A stretch of 36,065 nt of DNA from Treponema sp. (GCA_031278815.1 JAITJS010000121.1:1-36065); one strand, 5' to 3'. Positions 8,159-17,318 are shown, counted from the stretch's first letter. The notes: a model not told the origin generated them from the letters alone. Program-made: numbers and translations.

Positions 8159-9751
8159 TTTTAACTTCCATTCCTTCACGTTTGAGATAACCGGAAAACC
8201 GTGTCCGTGAGGGTGGATGCGCTGATTCCCGACATCAAGACCGTCCCGGACATAGTAAAGATGCTCGATGTTCGCTATCCAGCACCAGGTCGCGTCCCCC
8301 TGGTTGCCGTAGCCCGTGGTCCCGTCCCAGGCGGCCTTTTTCCAGTTGGCGTTAGCCTCCTCCGTATCAGGGGCGGCAAGGGCGGCATCCATGTACCGGT
8401 CTACCGTGGGATTACGGATATTGGTAACATTGCTGTACCCCGTGGTCGCCAGCTTACTGTAGTAAAGGTCGTAGGTTTCCATGGGGCTGTGACTCCCCCA
8501 GCCGAACATGATCGGGGTGCGGTACATCTCAAGTCCGATGTCATCCCAGCTGCCTCCCTTGGGAAGGACTTCGATACCGAGGGCCCGGACCTGCTGGGCA
8601 AAGGCCATGGTAATCGCCTGCCGTACCGAATCCCCGGCGGGATAAATCAGTGTAAAGGACGCTCGTAATCCGTCTTTAACCCGAATCCCGTCCTCTCCTG
8701 GTCGCCAACCCGCCGCATCCAGGGCTGCCCGTTGACCCGCCCCGTCGTTATCGGCAATCCGGGTCTGAGGGTTCCACCAGGGAAGCCCGTCGCAGACCGA
8801 GTACGCCGGGGTTCCATACCCGCTGAGGGCATCCCGAACAATCCCTACCCGGTCTATCCCATAGATCAGGGCCTTGCGGATGGTGATATCGCTAGTCACC
8901 TCGTTCCCCACCGGCAAATTATCGGCGTTGAAGGTCCCTGCCTTCGTCGCGGGAAGACTGACCCCCCGGTTATCAACGCTCCGGGCCCGGAGCAGGGAAT
9001 ACCCCGTTATATCCCGTACCAGCATGGGGACCGTCATCGCAACATCCACCGAACCGGACTGAACCGCCGCAAAACTTCCCTCCTCATCAAGGAAGAGGAA
9101 GGTGAGTCGCTTGAAGACCGGCTTGGTCCCGTAGTAGTTTTCATTCCGCTCCACAATCAACTGCTGACCCTTGTCCCACTGCACAAAAATATATGGGCCG
9201 GAACCAATCGGCTTTTGCCCGTAATTCGCTGAGTAGGCATGTTTCGGCACAATCCCCAGAGAAACAGTGGTATTGACAAATGCGGAATAGGGGGTAGTAA
9301 GTTCAAACGCCACCCGGGTCGGGCCGGCCGCCCGGGCCAGCTTCATCCGGGTCAGGTCTATTTCGCTTCCCGATTCCTTGGCGGTATTGAAAGTAAAGGC
9401 CACATCCTCCGCTGTTACCGGTTGCCCGTCGGAAAATTTCGCGTCGCTGCGAATATCAAAGGTCCAGGTAAGGCCGTCGGCGCTCACCGAATACCCGGTG
9501 GCAAGATCGTTGGTAAAATTCATGTCCCGGTCAAATTCAAGCAAGGTACTCTGAAAGAGGGGAGAGCCGTAGCGCCCCCAGCCTGTACAGGGATCAAAGC
9601 CCTCGTCTGGTTCCCCGCCGATAGCAAGGGTGAGGGAATCTGTAGTCAGCACCCGTGGGGTTTCCTGCTGCCTTCCCCCTCCCGCAAATCCATTGACGAC
9701 GATAAACGCGGCAAGCGCCGCAGCAATACATAAAACCCGTTCTTTTTTCAT
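8156..9751 (-). CDS. Family 5 (Opp/Nik-type) solute-binding protein, copy 2
   Basis: This is colinear with copy 1 at exactly the same length (531 residues), with differences scattered along the whole protein. It has the same signal peptide style (NGFA before GGG), the same DGLTWTFDIRSDAKFSDGQP block and the same WCWIANIEHLYYVRDGLDVG end. Here the tail reads HPHGHG, with three closely spaced histidines. It is the first gene of the operon, 74 bp upstream of copy 1, and carries the promoter. An AGGAGG site lies 7 bp before the ATG. Two binding proteins probably widen or tune the ligand range of one membrane complex. Confidence 0.9.
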   Translation of the reverse strand: MKKERVLCIAAALAAFIVVNGFAGGGRQQETPRVLTTDSLTLAIGGEPDEGFDPCTGWGRYGSPLFQSTLLEFDRDMNFTNDLATGYSVSADGLTWTFDIRSDAKFSDGQPVTAEDVAFTFNTAKESGSEIDLTRMKLARAAGPTRVAFELTTPYSAFVNTTVSLGIVPKHAYSANYGQKPIGSGPYIFVQWDKGQQLIVERNENYYGTKPVFKRLTFLFLDEEGSFAAVQSGSVDVAMTVPMLVRDITGYSLLRARSVDNRGVSLPATKAGTFNADNLPVGNEVTSDITIRKALIYGIDRVGIVRDALSGYGTPAYSVCDGLPWWNPQTRIADNDGAGQRAALDAAGWRPGEDGIRVKDGLRASFTLIYPAGDSVRQAITMAFAQQVRALGIEVLPKGGSWDDIGLEMYRTPIMFGWGSHSPMETYDLYYSKLATTGYSNVTNIRNPTVDRYMDAALAAPDTEEANANWKKAAWDGTTGYGNQGDATWCWIANIEHLYYVRDGLDVGNQRIHPHGHGFPVISNVKEWKLK

Positions 9752-9927
9752 GGCAGATCCTCCTCATATAAAAAACACGTGTATACGGACATTCACCGCT
9801 TAAACGGGCTTTCCCCGGTAACGCGATGATATATCTCCCCTTTGAGTAACAAATTCAAAATAAATGTATTGAGTCCGTCATGAACTGAAGAGTAACACCC
9901 TATGCGGCTTCATGCTGCAACGATATC

Positions 9928-9956
9928 ACCTTATCACGGCAGCTTATTTATGTCAA
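9928..9956 (-). promoter_or_regulatory. Promoter of the Opp/Nik-type operon
   Basis: On the minus strand TTGACA (9956-9951) is followed after 17 bp by TAAGGT (9933-9928). This leaves a leader of roughly 170 nt before the first ATG. The leader contains a small GC-rich hairpin (CGGGGAAAGCCCG, near 9808-9820) and a doubled TTACTC, but no riboswitch family that I recognise. No GTATGA-type NikR site is seen. The dispersed repeat copy B starts about 17 bp upstream of the -35. Confidence 0.55.
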
Positions 9957-9972
9957 GCTCATTTGCCGATCT

Positions 9973-10073
9973 TGCAGGGCCAACGCATATAAAATAATTG
10001 ATGCACGTGATATCCTTGGCATGGTTTTCTGGGAGGGGAGCCATGGAACAAGAACCATCACCCCCACTAATGC
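9973..10073 (+). repeat. Dispersed repeat, copy B
   Basis: This copy shares CAGGG, GCATATAAAATAATTGATG, GGCATGGTTTTCTGGGAG and the run AAGAACCATCACCCCCACTA with copy C. It ends at TGCAT (10069-10073). The next bases are the interrupted NRPS reading frame, so copy B abuts the NRPS fragment exactly where an adenylation domain has been cut. Confidence 0.75.
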
Positions 10074-10372
10074 ATGGCAAGTCAAGATCCGGGGGTTCCG
10101 GGTGGAGCTGGGCGAAATAGAGATGACCATGAGGAAATATGACCGCAAAGCATTGATTGAACCTGCCAGTAGGGGGTGGGGCGGGGTATACTCCCATGCA
10201 GAACCCCCGGAAGAACAGATTTTGGCGGAATGCTTATGGGAGATATTCCCTGCCAGGCAGCTTGTTTTGGAGCAGACCTTCAGTGAAGCCAACGGAGATT
10301 CCCTTGGGGGTGATCCAGTTAATAACCTTACTAATCGAAAAACATTTTACCTTAGACATAACTGATATACTA
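10074..10372 (+). pseudogene. Non-ribosomal peptide synthetase fragment (A8 motif plus carrier domain)
   Basis: The frame opens with QVKIRGFRVELGEIE, a near-perfect adenylation-domain A8 core, and runs on for a few residues (MTMRKYD). It then jumps to PEEQILAECLWEIF and NGDSLG, the start and phosphopantetheine serine region of a peptidyl carrier domain. The normal A9-A10 segment is mostly missing. After NGDSLG a one-frame shift continues as VIQLITLLIEKHFTLDITDIL, typical of the carrier domain's last helices. Both ends are truncated: the left by repeat copy B and the right by the IS3-like remnant. This is a dead relic of a much larger gene. Confidence 0.8.
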
Positions 10373-10660
10373 AATCCAGCGAAGAGAAAGTAAAGATACT
10401 CCGGGAAGTATTGAAGGACGGCAAACCGGTGAGCCAAGTGGCAGAGAGCCGTAGTGTTTACCTTAATCTGATACTGAATTGGCGGAAACAGTTGTTCGAG
10501 GGAGCGCCGAAGACATTCGAGATGAGGCGGCCTGACATAGCCGGAGCCAGGAAGGCTGGTGGAGTGGAAGGTTCAGGCGCTGGAAGAAAAGCTACGGGAG
10601 AAGGCTGAGGTCATCGCCGAACTGACCCGGAAGTATTGGCCTTAAAAAAATATCAATGGT
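10365..10660 (+). pseudogene. IS3-family OrfA transposase remnant
   Basis: The first frame reads SSEEKVKILREVLKDGKPVS, a helix-turn-helix of IS3-type OrfA, and continues through LILNWRKQLFEGAPKTFE. Near 10555 the frame shifts to WKVQALEEKLREKAEVIAEL, the leucine-zipper region, which ends in a stop at 10642-10644. An in-frame stop stands just upstream (near 10361) and no start codon remains. No OrfB (DDE) coding is recognisable in the following 290 bp (10661-10947), which I read as decayed DNA without a gene. Confidence 0.75.
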
Positions 10661-10947
10661 CGGATGCAGGGCAAATGAGAAACGGCAGTTGATCGAGGGG
10701 GAGGTCAACTGGCTGTACCGTCTGACCGGGATAGGGGTATTGAGACTAGCGTTGTTCGCCCAGGAGCCGTTGGTATTCTTCAGGGGATATCCAGAGCCGC
10801 CTTGAGGAACGGGGTGAGGATGCGGATACAGCAGGGGATTTATCAGCTTTGTGGTTCAGGAACGGGAGTACCCGAACAAAGCTGCTCAATAATTGCATGC
10901 ACCTGAGCAACCCTCTTTTTAAATCGCCTCTGTTCAGCGGGGCGGCA

Positions 10948-12771
10948 TTAGTCAATCTTGAACTTTGATACTGCACCGGTCAGCGCGGCGATGCTTGCAT
11001 TGTTTTCGACGCTTTTTTCGTTGACCCCTGCTGCGGCTATGGCGATTTGTTCGGAGCCGACAGCCATTTCACTCATGCCGTTACTGATTTCACTGCTTAT
11101 ACACAGCAGTTTTTCTACCTCGTCTATTATCGTCCGGCCTTCGCTCTCCATCTCACTAGCTCCATCCTTTACCATGCCGCTCAGTTCTTTTAGCCGGGAA
11201 ATCAGGTCCATTATCCGGGAACTGCCGGACTGTTGTTCATGCATGGCTTCCCGAATATGTTCTTCCTGATATGAAACTGTTTTTACCCCGCCGTCAATCG
11301 CTTCAAAGCGCTGCTGGAGCTCATGTGCCGATGCGGTAATATGGTCAATGGCAGACTTTATCTTTTTAAGGGTAACCGCGGTTGTCTTTGATTGTTTACT
11401 TGAAGATTCAGCAAGTTTACGAATTTCATTGGCCACCACACTAAAGCCTTTGCCTGCTTCCCCTGCATGGGCAGCCTCTATAGATGCATTCATCGAAAGC
11501 AGATTCGTCTGGCTGGCGATATTTTCCATCAAAACATTGACTTCAAGGAGCCCCTCGGAATCTCGGGCGATTTCCTGAAGGTCCCTGGTAACCGAAAAAA
11601 GGCCGGATCGCACAAAGTCCGCAGCTTCGTTAAGGTATTTCACATTTTCCGAATTCTTTTCCAGGGTACTGACCACGGATCGGATGTTATCAAGCATTTC
11701 TTCAATCGCAGATGAGGATGAAGACACGCTGTTCGACTGTTCATCCGCGTGACTGCGGACGATTTCTATCATTTTCATGATATGATCGATAGCAGAAGAA
11801 GTGCCGCTTATGCTGTTTGATTGAACGTCGATCCGCTTGGTCATATTCTGGATATTGGCACTGATTTGGTTGACCGCAGCAACGGTTTCGTTTATGTTGC
11901 TGGCCAGGGTATCCCCGCTTTTGGTCAAGTCCCCGGCGTGTTCACGAATTCCTTTGACCATATCCCTCATGCCGTTAAAGATATTGTTTACGCCGGTACT
12001 CATTTCACCGATTTCATCTCGGCTGTCTACCGAAAGCCGCTTGGTTAAATCCCCTTCCAGGGTGTTAAGTTTCTTGAGGGCTCCGGTCATCACTTTGATG
12101 GGTCGGGTTATGGAAAGGTAAATGGAGACGCTTAATACCAGGGCCAGGATGATGATGAAAAGGGCGATGATAATCAAGATTATGGTGTCATTATGTATGG
12201 CATGTTCCGCAAAGGTTTCGGTTTCTTTATACTTTGTTTCCGCCAGCTTTACCACCGTATCAACCTGTATCCGGTGTTCCTGGTACTGGGCCCTAAGGTC
12301 ATGGAGGACAAGGTCTGCGGCCCGCTCCCGATCCCCCCGCTGAATCGCGGGAATGAATTCGTTGAAGGTAATATCATAAAACCGCAGGGCAGGCTGGTAG
12401 GTTTTTTCCAACATGACGGTTCGCATTTCCCCAGGAACAAGCAGGGCTTCATCAATCCAGAACTGATGCCGGATATCGTAATCTGCCTTGAGCTGCTTTA
12501 ATTCTGCAACGAGTCTATCCAGCTCTCCGGGGTCGGTTTCGTCCTTCATCTGTAACACATCCAGATAGGATTCAATGATATATTCCGGTGGTGGAAGCAC
12601 ATCGGCTATCAGATCTTTGCTCATGATTATCTGATTGTACAGGCTGCCCTGAATCCGCAGTTCATCCAACGTATGAAATGAATATAACGCAAACCCCAGG
12701 TATCCAAGGATAAACACCCCTATCAACAGGGATAGTTTTTTGCCAATGCTTATCTTTTTCAGCGGGTTCAT
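10948..12771 (-). CDS. Methyl-accepting chemotaxis protein
   Basis: A chemoreceptor of about 607 residues counted from ATG 12771. That start has AGAGGA 6 bp upstream and makes the protein begin [12 protein letters not shown] before the first membrane helix. A more distal start at 12879 adds 36 unlikely residues. The order is TM1 (about 13-32), a helical periplasmic sensor (33-194), TM2 (195-219), HAMP (about 220-275) and a long cytoplasmic signalling coil. The conserved tip reads [20 protein letters not shown] near residues 430-450. There is no C-terminal CheR-binding pentapeptide; the protein ends FKID. The ligand is unknown. It stands alone with no che genes nearby, next to repeats and IS debris. 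Confidence 0.93.
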   Translation of the reverse strand: MNPLKKISIGKKLSLLIGVFILGYLGFALYSFHTLDELRIQGSLYNQIIMSKDLIADVLPPPEYIIESYLDVLQMKDETDPGELDRLVAELKQLKADYDIRHQFWIDEALLVPGEMRTVMLEKTYQPALRFYDITFNEFIPAIQRGDRERAADLVLHDLRAQYQEHRIQVDTVVKLAETKYKETETFAEHAIHNDTIILIIIALFIIILALVLSVSIYLSITRPIKVMTGALKKLNTLEGDLTKRLSVDSRDEIGEMSTGVNNIFNGMRDMVKGIREHAGDLTKSGDTLASNINETVAAVNQISANIQNMTKRIDVQSNSISGTSSAIDHIMKMIEIVRSHADEQSNSVSSSSSAIEEMLDNIRSVVSTLEKNSENVKYLNEAADFVRSGLFSVTRDLQEIARDSEGLLEVNVLMENIASQTNLLSMNASIEAAHAGEAGKGFSVVANEIRKLAESSSKQSKTTAVTLKKIKSAIDHITASAHELQQRFEAIDGGVKTVSYQEEHIREAMHEQQSGSSRIMDLISRLKELSGMVKDGASEMESEGRTIIDEVEKLLCISSEISNGMSEMAVGSEQIAIAAAGVNEKSVENNASIAALTGAVSKFKID

Positions 12772-12970
12772 GTTTTCCTCTTTGATTATTTTTATATGAG
12801 ACCTATTCCAAAACCCGATTGCTTGTTTCCCCAGTCCTTCTAAGCAGGTATGGTTTGGAAACTGAAGTATCCGAACCACCCTCTTTTCAAATCCTCACCT
12901 GTCCTGCAATACAGAGGTTTCTTACACTTAATCATGGTTACATACTTTTCTTTGATTGTCAATATGCCGT

Positions 12971-13073
12971 ACCAGGGCAAGCGCATATAAAATAATTGAT
13001 GAAAGTGATACACACGGCATGGTGTTCTGGGAGAAGAGCTATGGAATAAGAACCATCACCCCCACTACTGCAT
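12971..13073 (+). repeat. Dispersed repeat, copy C
   Basis: CAGGG (12974-12978) is followed by GCATATAAAATAATTGATG from 12983, then ATGGAATAAGAACCATCACC and CCCACTACTGCAT. It is nearly colinear with copy B over about 95 bp. It lies upstream of the chemoreceptor gene, about 12 bp behind a TTGACA (12962-12957) on the minus strand that may be that gene's -35. No good -10 follows at standard spacing. The 270 bp between 12880 and 13150 hold nothing else convincing except a small GGGGCT/AGCCCC hairpin at 13081-13101. Confidence 0.75.
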
Positions 13074-13150
13074 ATTTTGAGGGGCTACTCTTGCAAGCCC
13101 CGCCCCTTTCACCTCCGGTTCAGGGTAATGTATAGGCGCCGGCCCTGGGC

Positions 13151-16100
13151 TTAAAACAGCCGTAATTGGGGATCTACCGGCCGATGGCGGGGCTCCTCAA
13201 ATAGGGGAATCCGGGTTTCCAGGGCATGGAGAAAAGGACTTGGGGGGTTTTCCATTTTCCGCCCCTGAAATGTCCGCTTCCGGGCACAGGAAAGGTACAA
13301 GCCTAGCCGGGCACGGGTCATGGCTACATAAAGCAGCCGCTTCTCTTCTTCGATCCGCTCTATTCGTCGTGCCTTTTCTTCTTTTCCTTCGTATAAGGTA
13401 AAGGGTAAGAGCCCGTCTTCCAGGGCAGGTACAAAAACATGATCGAATTCAAGCCCCTTGGATGCGTGAATGCTCATGATCTGTACTCCTTCCCGGCCCG
13501 GTTCCATACCGTTGGTATCACCGCCGCTGGAAACATCACTGACCGCCAAAGTATCCAGAAATTCAGGAAGGGTCCCATACCAGGAAGCTATGCTGATGAG
13601 CCGCTCTACCATATCCTGTTGGGCTGCATCTTGTTTCGTTCTACTCTTGTGGGGAAAGACCTCCCAGGTCCGTTTGACTGCGTCCGCAGGGGAAAGGCTC
13701 TTCCCGGCAATCCGGCGGGGATCCCGCAGTATACTAAGAAAAGCACAAGTCGGCTCTTGTTTCCACCAAGGCTTTTCACCGTTGAGTATAAAGGGAATAC
13801 CGTGGTCCCCGAGAGCCTTGGTGATGGGTCCTGCCAGGGTAAGGGTACGCAGCAGTATGGCACAATCCCCAAGGCTCAGGAGTTCCGACGCTGCCCCTCC
13901 TGCGGCGGCCCCGCTGTCTAAGGCAAAAAAGGTGGTCCCGCCGATGAGCTGACCAATCCGCCGGGCAATGCCTTCGGCTTCGGATTTTTCGCTTGGGTAT
14001 ACCGTACGTAAAAGCCGGGCTTCTCTCGTGGTCCCGGTAAGGGGGGTATGCATCAGTTCCCCTGCGGCATTACTGATAGGCCCAGCACAGCGGAAACTGC
14101 GGGAGAGGTGAAACCCTGCGGCCTGAGGGTAATCGTAACCGAACCGGTCGATGAAACGGGTATCAGAACCCCGAAAACCATAAATGGCCTGATGAGGGTC
14201 CCCGATAACCCAGAGGGAAGAAGCGGGAGCAAACTGCTCTGCGCTTAAAAGGCGGATAAGGACATACTGGGCAAAGTTTATATCCTGATATTCATCCACA
14301 AAGATATGCTGAAACCGTCCGTGATAGGGGACAGCCTGCCGGGGGGCTTCGGCCAAAAGCCTCACGGTTTGGAGCAGGAGATCCTCAAAATCCAGGGAAG
14401 AGACAGCGTGGAGACGCTGCTGGTAACAATGGTAGCCGTGCTCTAGTTCTGCCTGGGCCGGGGGGAAGGAGAACGCTTCCCGGTCATCAGGAAGCAGATC
14501 CGCCCAGGCGAACTTTGGCAGTTCCTCTCCAGGTAAGAGGAGCAAGCGCTTTCGGCTTTCGATGTAGGTCCGCAAAGCCGAGGGCCGTATACGCCTCAGG
14601 TCGCCGGTACAAAGTTCCTGCACGATGGTCTCCTGTTCCGCCTCGGTAATAATCGTGAAGTCCCCCAGACTCCGGCTTTCCCGCAGTATGGACGCGCACA
14701 GGGAATGAAAGGTCCCGGTGGTGATACCGCGCCATGACTCTTCGGCCCCCATGGTCTTGAGTATCCGTTCCCGGAGCTCCCAGGCAGCTTTGACCGTAAA
14801 AGTGAGGGCCATAATGCGCTCAGCAGGAGTACCCTGCCGTAGCAGCCGGGCAATACGGGCAGCCAAAGTCGCGGTTTTTCCTGATCCAGGCCCGGCGATG
14901 ATGAGGGCATACCTACTGGTAGAAGAGATCACCTGTTCTTGTTCAGGGTGAGGGTTAAAGCCTTGAGCACCCAGGGGCTTGTCCTCTTGCAGCGCTTGGG
15001 GTTTTTCTTCGTGGGGAAGGGGGAACCTACCGGATGCTCCTGCAGCACTTCTCGTGGAAGCAGCACCAAGGTGCGTAGTACTGGCCCCCACCTTAGCCCC
15101 TGCAATCTCAGGACGCTTCTCCCTCATGCCCGGTAGGTCTGGGGGACTAAGCCCTGCTCCTTGGGGAAAGACCCGGATGATCCCGTATTCCCCGTCATAG
15201 CCAGGATGTATAGAGACCGCTCCCTGGCGCATCCGCGCTATTGCCAGGGCCAGTCGTTCCCCGGATAAAACCGGTACTCTGAGGCTTCCCAGTAGGTCCT
15301 GGGGCATATCCATAAGCAGCGAAAGCTCGCTGCCCCCTTGTTCAATGAGGCTCCGGTAAACCTGCTGTACCTTTTTTGAAGTACTGCCCACCTCCAAGAG
15401 TTCGCCAAGGACTTCTTTCAAGGGAATGAGAGAACGGTAAGGTCGCCGGTTGCTATGGGCATAATCCGTAGGACAAGGGGCCCATTCATCCACCGGAACA
15501 TCCGCCAAGTCCAAGACCCTACCCATCACCCCAGGGGTAAGACGCTTATGGCAGACCGGACAGATACCAGCGGCAGCGGCTGCTTCCTGGGGACTCAAGT
15601 ACACTGCGCATTTGCGGTGCCCATCATAGTGGTACTTCCCTTCTTGCGGGAAGAATTCTATGGTTTCCAATACCCCCACATCCTCCCTATCCCTGCGAAG
15701 GGCCGCTGCCAAAGAAGGCAGACGCATATCCATAGCAAAGACCGTAGCTTCCCGACCTAGTTTTTCCGGCGCGTGGGCATCGGAGTTGGAGATGATGGTA
15801 AAAGGATCCAGGGATCTCAGGGCCCAGTTCATAGGAGGATTGGAGGAGAGGCCGGTTTCAATGGCAGGGATGTACGGCGTCAGGTCTTCATAACAGGCGG
15901 CAATGGAATCAAAGCCCGAATGAGCCCCCAAAGCGGAGAACCAAGGGGTCCAGATATGCGCGGGGATGAACAGGGCCTGGCTATCCACTTCCAAGAGCAG
16001 GGCCAGGAGGTCCCGGGAATCCATACCCAAGATAGGCCGTCCATCGGATCTGATGTTGCCTATCCGTTCCAGTGCGATTTGAAAGGCCACCGCAGTGGCG

Positions 16101-16468
16101 AAACTGCTTAGGATCACCAGGTGATGTACCTTCCGGGTTTTATCTCCCTTTTTATAGATGGTACTGATCTCCCCGGTGAGCACGAAACGGGGATCTGCGG
16201 CGCCTTGGGGACAGGGTAAGCCCTCAATGAGCGCAGGGCCCTGCTCAAAATCCCGGCGAATCCCTACTTTCAAGGTGTAAAACCCTTCTTCTGCATCATC
16301 CAACTGCTCTCGTAAGGTTTTGAGCCATACCGGATGGGTACAATCCCCAGTACCTAAAAGCTGTATACCCTTGATCCGGGCCCAGCGATCCAGATAGGGA
16401 GGCGTGAGCTTAGGGCTCGTTGCTCGGGAAAACGGGGAGTGGATATGTAAATCAGCAATAATGCGCAT
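13151..16468 (-). CDS. Endonuclease Q-like PHP nuclease fused to UvrD/PcrA helicase
   Basis: A 1105-residue two-part protein. Residues 1-437 resemble the TIGR00375/EndoQ family. PHP metal motifs are DLHIHSPFS (6-14), GTGDCTH (39-45), HH (115-116), PAH (169-171) and SNSDAH (227-232). Four cysteines (287, 303, 306, 332) could form the family's zinc site. After a low-complexity linker (about 440-505) comes a complete SF1A helicase. Its motifs are AGPGSGKT (525-532), TFTVKAA, VDEYQD, GDPHQAIYGFRG, SIHASKGLEFD and YVAMTRAR. EndoQ cuts 5' of deaminated or abasic nucleotides, and UvrD unwinds from nicks. The fusion therefore suggests one repair machine, which is inference. The ATG overlaps the upstream SGNH gene by 17 bp. 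Confidence 0.9.
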   Translation of the reverse strand: MRIIADLHIHSPFSRATSPKLTPPYLDRWARIKGIQLLGTGDCTHPVWLKTLREQLDDAEEGFYTLKVGIRRDFEQGPALIEGLPCPQGAADPRFVLTGEISTIYKKGDKTRKVHHLVILSSFATAVAFQIALERIGNIRSDGRPILGMDSRDLLALLLEVDSQALFIPAHIWTPWFSALGAHSGFDSIAACYEDLTPYIPAIETGLSSNPPMNWALRSLDPFTIISNSDAHAPEKLGREATVFAMDMRLPSLAAALRRDREDVGVLETIEFFPQEGKYHYDGHRKCAVYLSPQEAAAAAGICPVCHKRLTPGVMGRVLDLADVPVDEWAPCPTDYAHSNRRPYRSLIPLKEVLGELLEVGSTSKKVQQVYRSLIEQGGSELSLLMDMPQDLLGSLRVPVLSGERLALAIARMRQGAVSIHPGYDGEYGIIRVFPQGAGLSPPDLPGMREKRPEIAGAKVGASTTHLGAASTRSAAGASGRFPLPHEEKPQALQEDKPLGAQGFNPHPEQEQVISSTSRYALIIAGPGSGKTATLAARIARLLRQGTPAERIMALTFTVKAAWELRERILKTMGAEESWRGITTGTFHSLCASILRESRSLGDFTIITEAEQETIVQELCTGDLRRIRPSALRTYIESRKRLLLLPGEELPKFAWADLLPDDREAFSFPPAQAELEHGYHCYQQRLHAVSSLDFEDLLLQTVRLLAEAPRQAVPYHGRFQHIFVDEYQDINFAQYVLIRLLSAEQFAPASSLWVIGDPHQAIYGFRGSDTRFIDRFGYDYPQAAGFHLSRSFRCAGPISNAAGELMHTPLTGTTREARLLRTVYPSEKSEAEGIARRIGQLIGGTTFFALDSGAAAGGAASELLSLGDCAILLRTLTLAGPITKALGDHGIPFILNGEKPWWKQEPTCAFLSILRDPRRIAGKSLSPADAVKRTWEVFPHKSRTKQDAAQQDMVERLISIASWYGTLPEFLDTLAVSDVSSGGDTNGMEPGREGVQIMSIHASKGLEFDHVFVPALEDGLLPFTLYEGKEEKARRIERIEEEKRLLYVAMTRARLGLYLSCARKRTFQGRKMENPPSPFLHALETRIPLFEEPRHRPVDPQLRLF

Positions 16469-17150
16469 GAGCCCTCAGCATATCATGTGTCCCCCAATGC
16501 TCCTTGACTATCTGGGCCACTGCTTTGGCAAGTTTACGGTGAGCATCTGGGTCAAGGTGAATACCGTCGGCCTTGCTTGAGTGGATCACCGTGCCTGCAT
16601 CAAGAAAGGCAACCCCCCGCTCGCGGGCAAACTCCCGGTACAAGGGGGCGAGCTTCTTTGAAAGCTCCTGAGTATCCCCAAAAATATGCTTAAACCCCGG
16701 CGCATCTACCGTAGGAGGGGGACAAATCATAAGCACCTGAGGGCTTTGCTCGTTTGGGCCGGTGCGGGAATCCTGAATGGCCCGGACAAGGCGCTGGGCA
16801 CCCCAGGCTATGTCATAGGGGAGGGGGTTAAAGCGGGGTTTGAGGTCATTAGTCCCCAACATCAGCACCACCATATCCAGGGGTTTATGGCTTTCCAGAA
16901 TGGGGAGGACGTGGCGTAGCCCGTTCCGGTCCCCTTCTACGGGATCTTCCCGACAGGTGGTCCGGCCATTTTGTCCTTCCTCTACCACCCAAAAAGCAGG
17001 ATCCTCCTCAGGGAAGCCCTGGTTGAGTAAGCCCTTCAAAACCATAGGCCAACGGGTCTTGTGATCGTAACGGCCCCCAGTATGGGGATTATAGCCCCAG
17101 GTATTAGAATCACCGTAACACAAGAGGGTTTTTAATGAATCTCTAGGCAT
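16452..17150 (-). CDS. SGNH/GDSL-family hydrolase (arylesterase-like)
   Basis: A 232-residue hydrolase without a signal peptide, so probably cytoplasmic. Block I is CYGDSNTWGYNP near residues 11-22, with the nucleophile Ser in GDS. The oxyanion Gly lies in EGQNGRTT, block III is LGTNDLK, and block V is DGIHLDPDAH with the catalytic Asp-His. This pattern fits small esterases related to arylesterase/TesA-like and carbohydrate deacetylases, and the substrate cannot be named. AAGGAG stands 6 bp before the ATG at 17150. Its 3' end overlaps the start of the EndoQ-UvrD gene, so the two are probably translated together. Confidence 0.88.
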   Translation of the reverse strand: MPRDSLKTLLCYGDSNTWGYNPHTGGRYDHKTRWPMVLKGLLNQGFPEEDPAFWVVEEGQNGRTTCREDPVEGDRNGLRHVLPILESHKPLDMVVLMLGTNDLKPRFNPLPYDIAWGAQRLVRAIQDSRTGPNEQSPQVLMICPPPTVDAPGFKHIFGDTQELSKKLAPLYREFARERGVAFLDAGTVIHSSKADGIHLDPDAHRKLAKAVAQIVKEHWGTHDMLRAHAHYC

Positions 17151-17318
17151 GGAAACTCCTTATCGCGTATATAACCTTGGAGAAGGTAACCGTCCATGAG
17201 TCATGGCATACCCTGTATGATAGCCTATAATAGGACGAAACGGTCAATAGGGCAGCCTGGGGCGAAATGTTTAAACCATTCCAGCAGTTCAGTATCCTTA
17301 ATTATGGATAAACTTTGC

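Noticed and set aside
9760-9950. Leader of the transporter operon as a nickel/cobalt or other riboswitch
   Set aside because: I could not find the conserved blocks of NiCo, cobalamin or other metal riboswitches. Only a small hairpin is visible.
10746-10976. A 76-codon minus-strand frame after the chemoreceptor gene
   Set aside because: No ribosome-binding site, no recognisable sequence, and it lies in IS debris.
12957-12962. TTGACA on the minus strand as the chemoreceptor promoter
   Set aside because: No acceptable -10 at 16-18 bp (best is TAACCA). Kept only as a remark in repeat copy C.
13081-13101. GGGGCT/AGCCCC hairpin downstream of the EndoQ-UvrD gene
   Set aside because: Only a 6-bp stem with a 9-nt loop and no T-run. 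Too weak to call a terminator.
17217-17247. TTGACC and TATCAT as a promoter for the SGNH gene
   Set aside because: The spacer is 19 bp and the hexamers are imperfect. Not strong enough to list as a feature.
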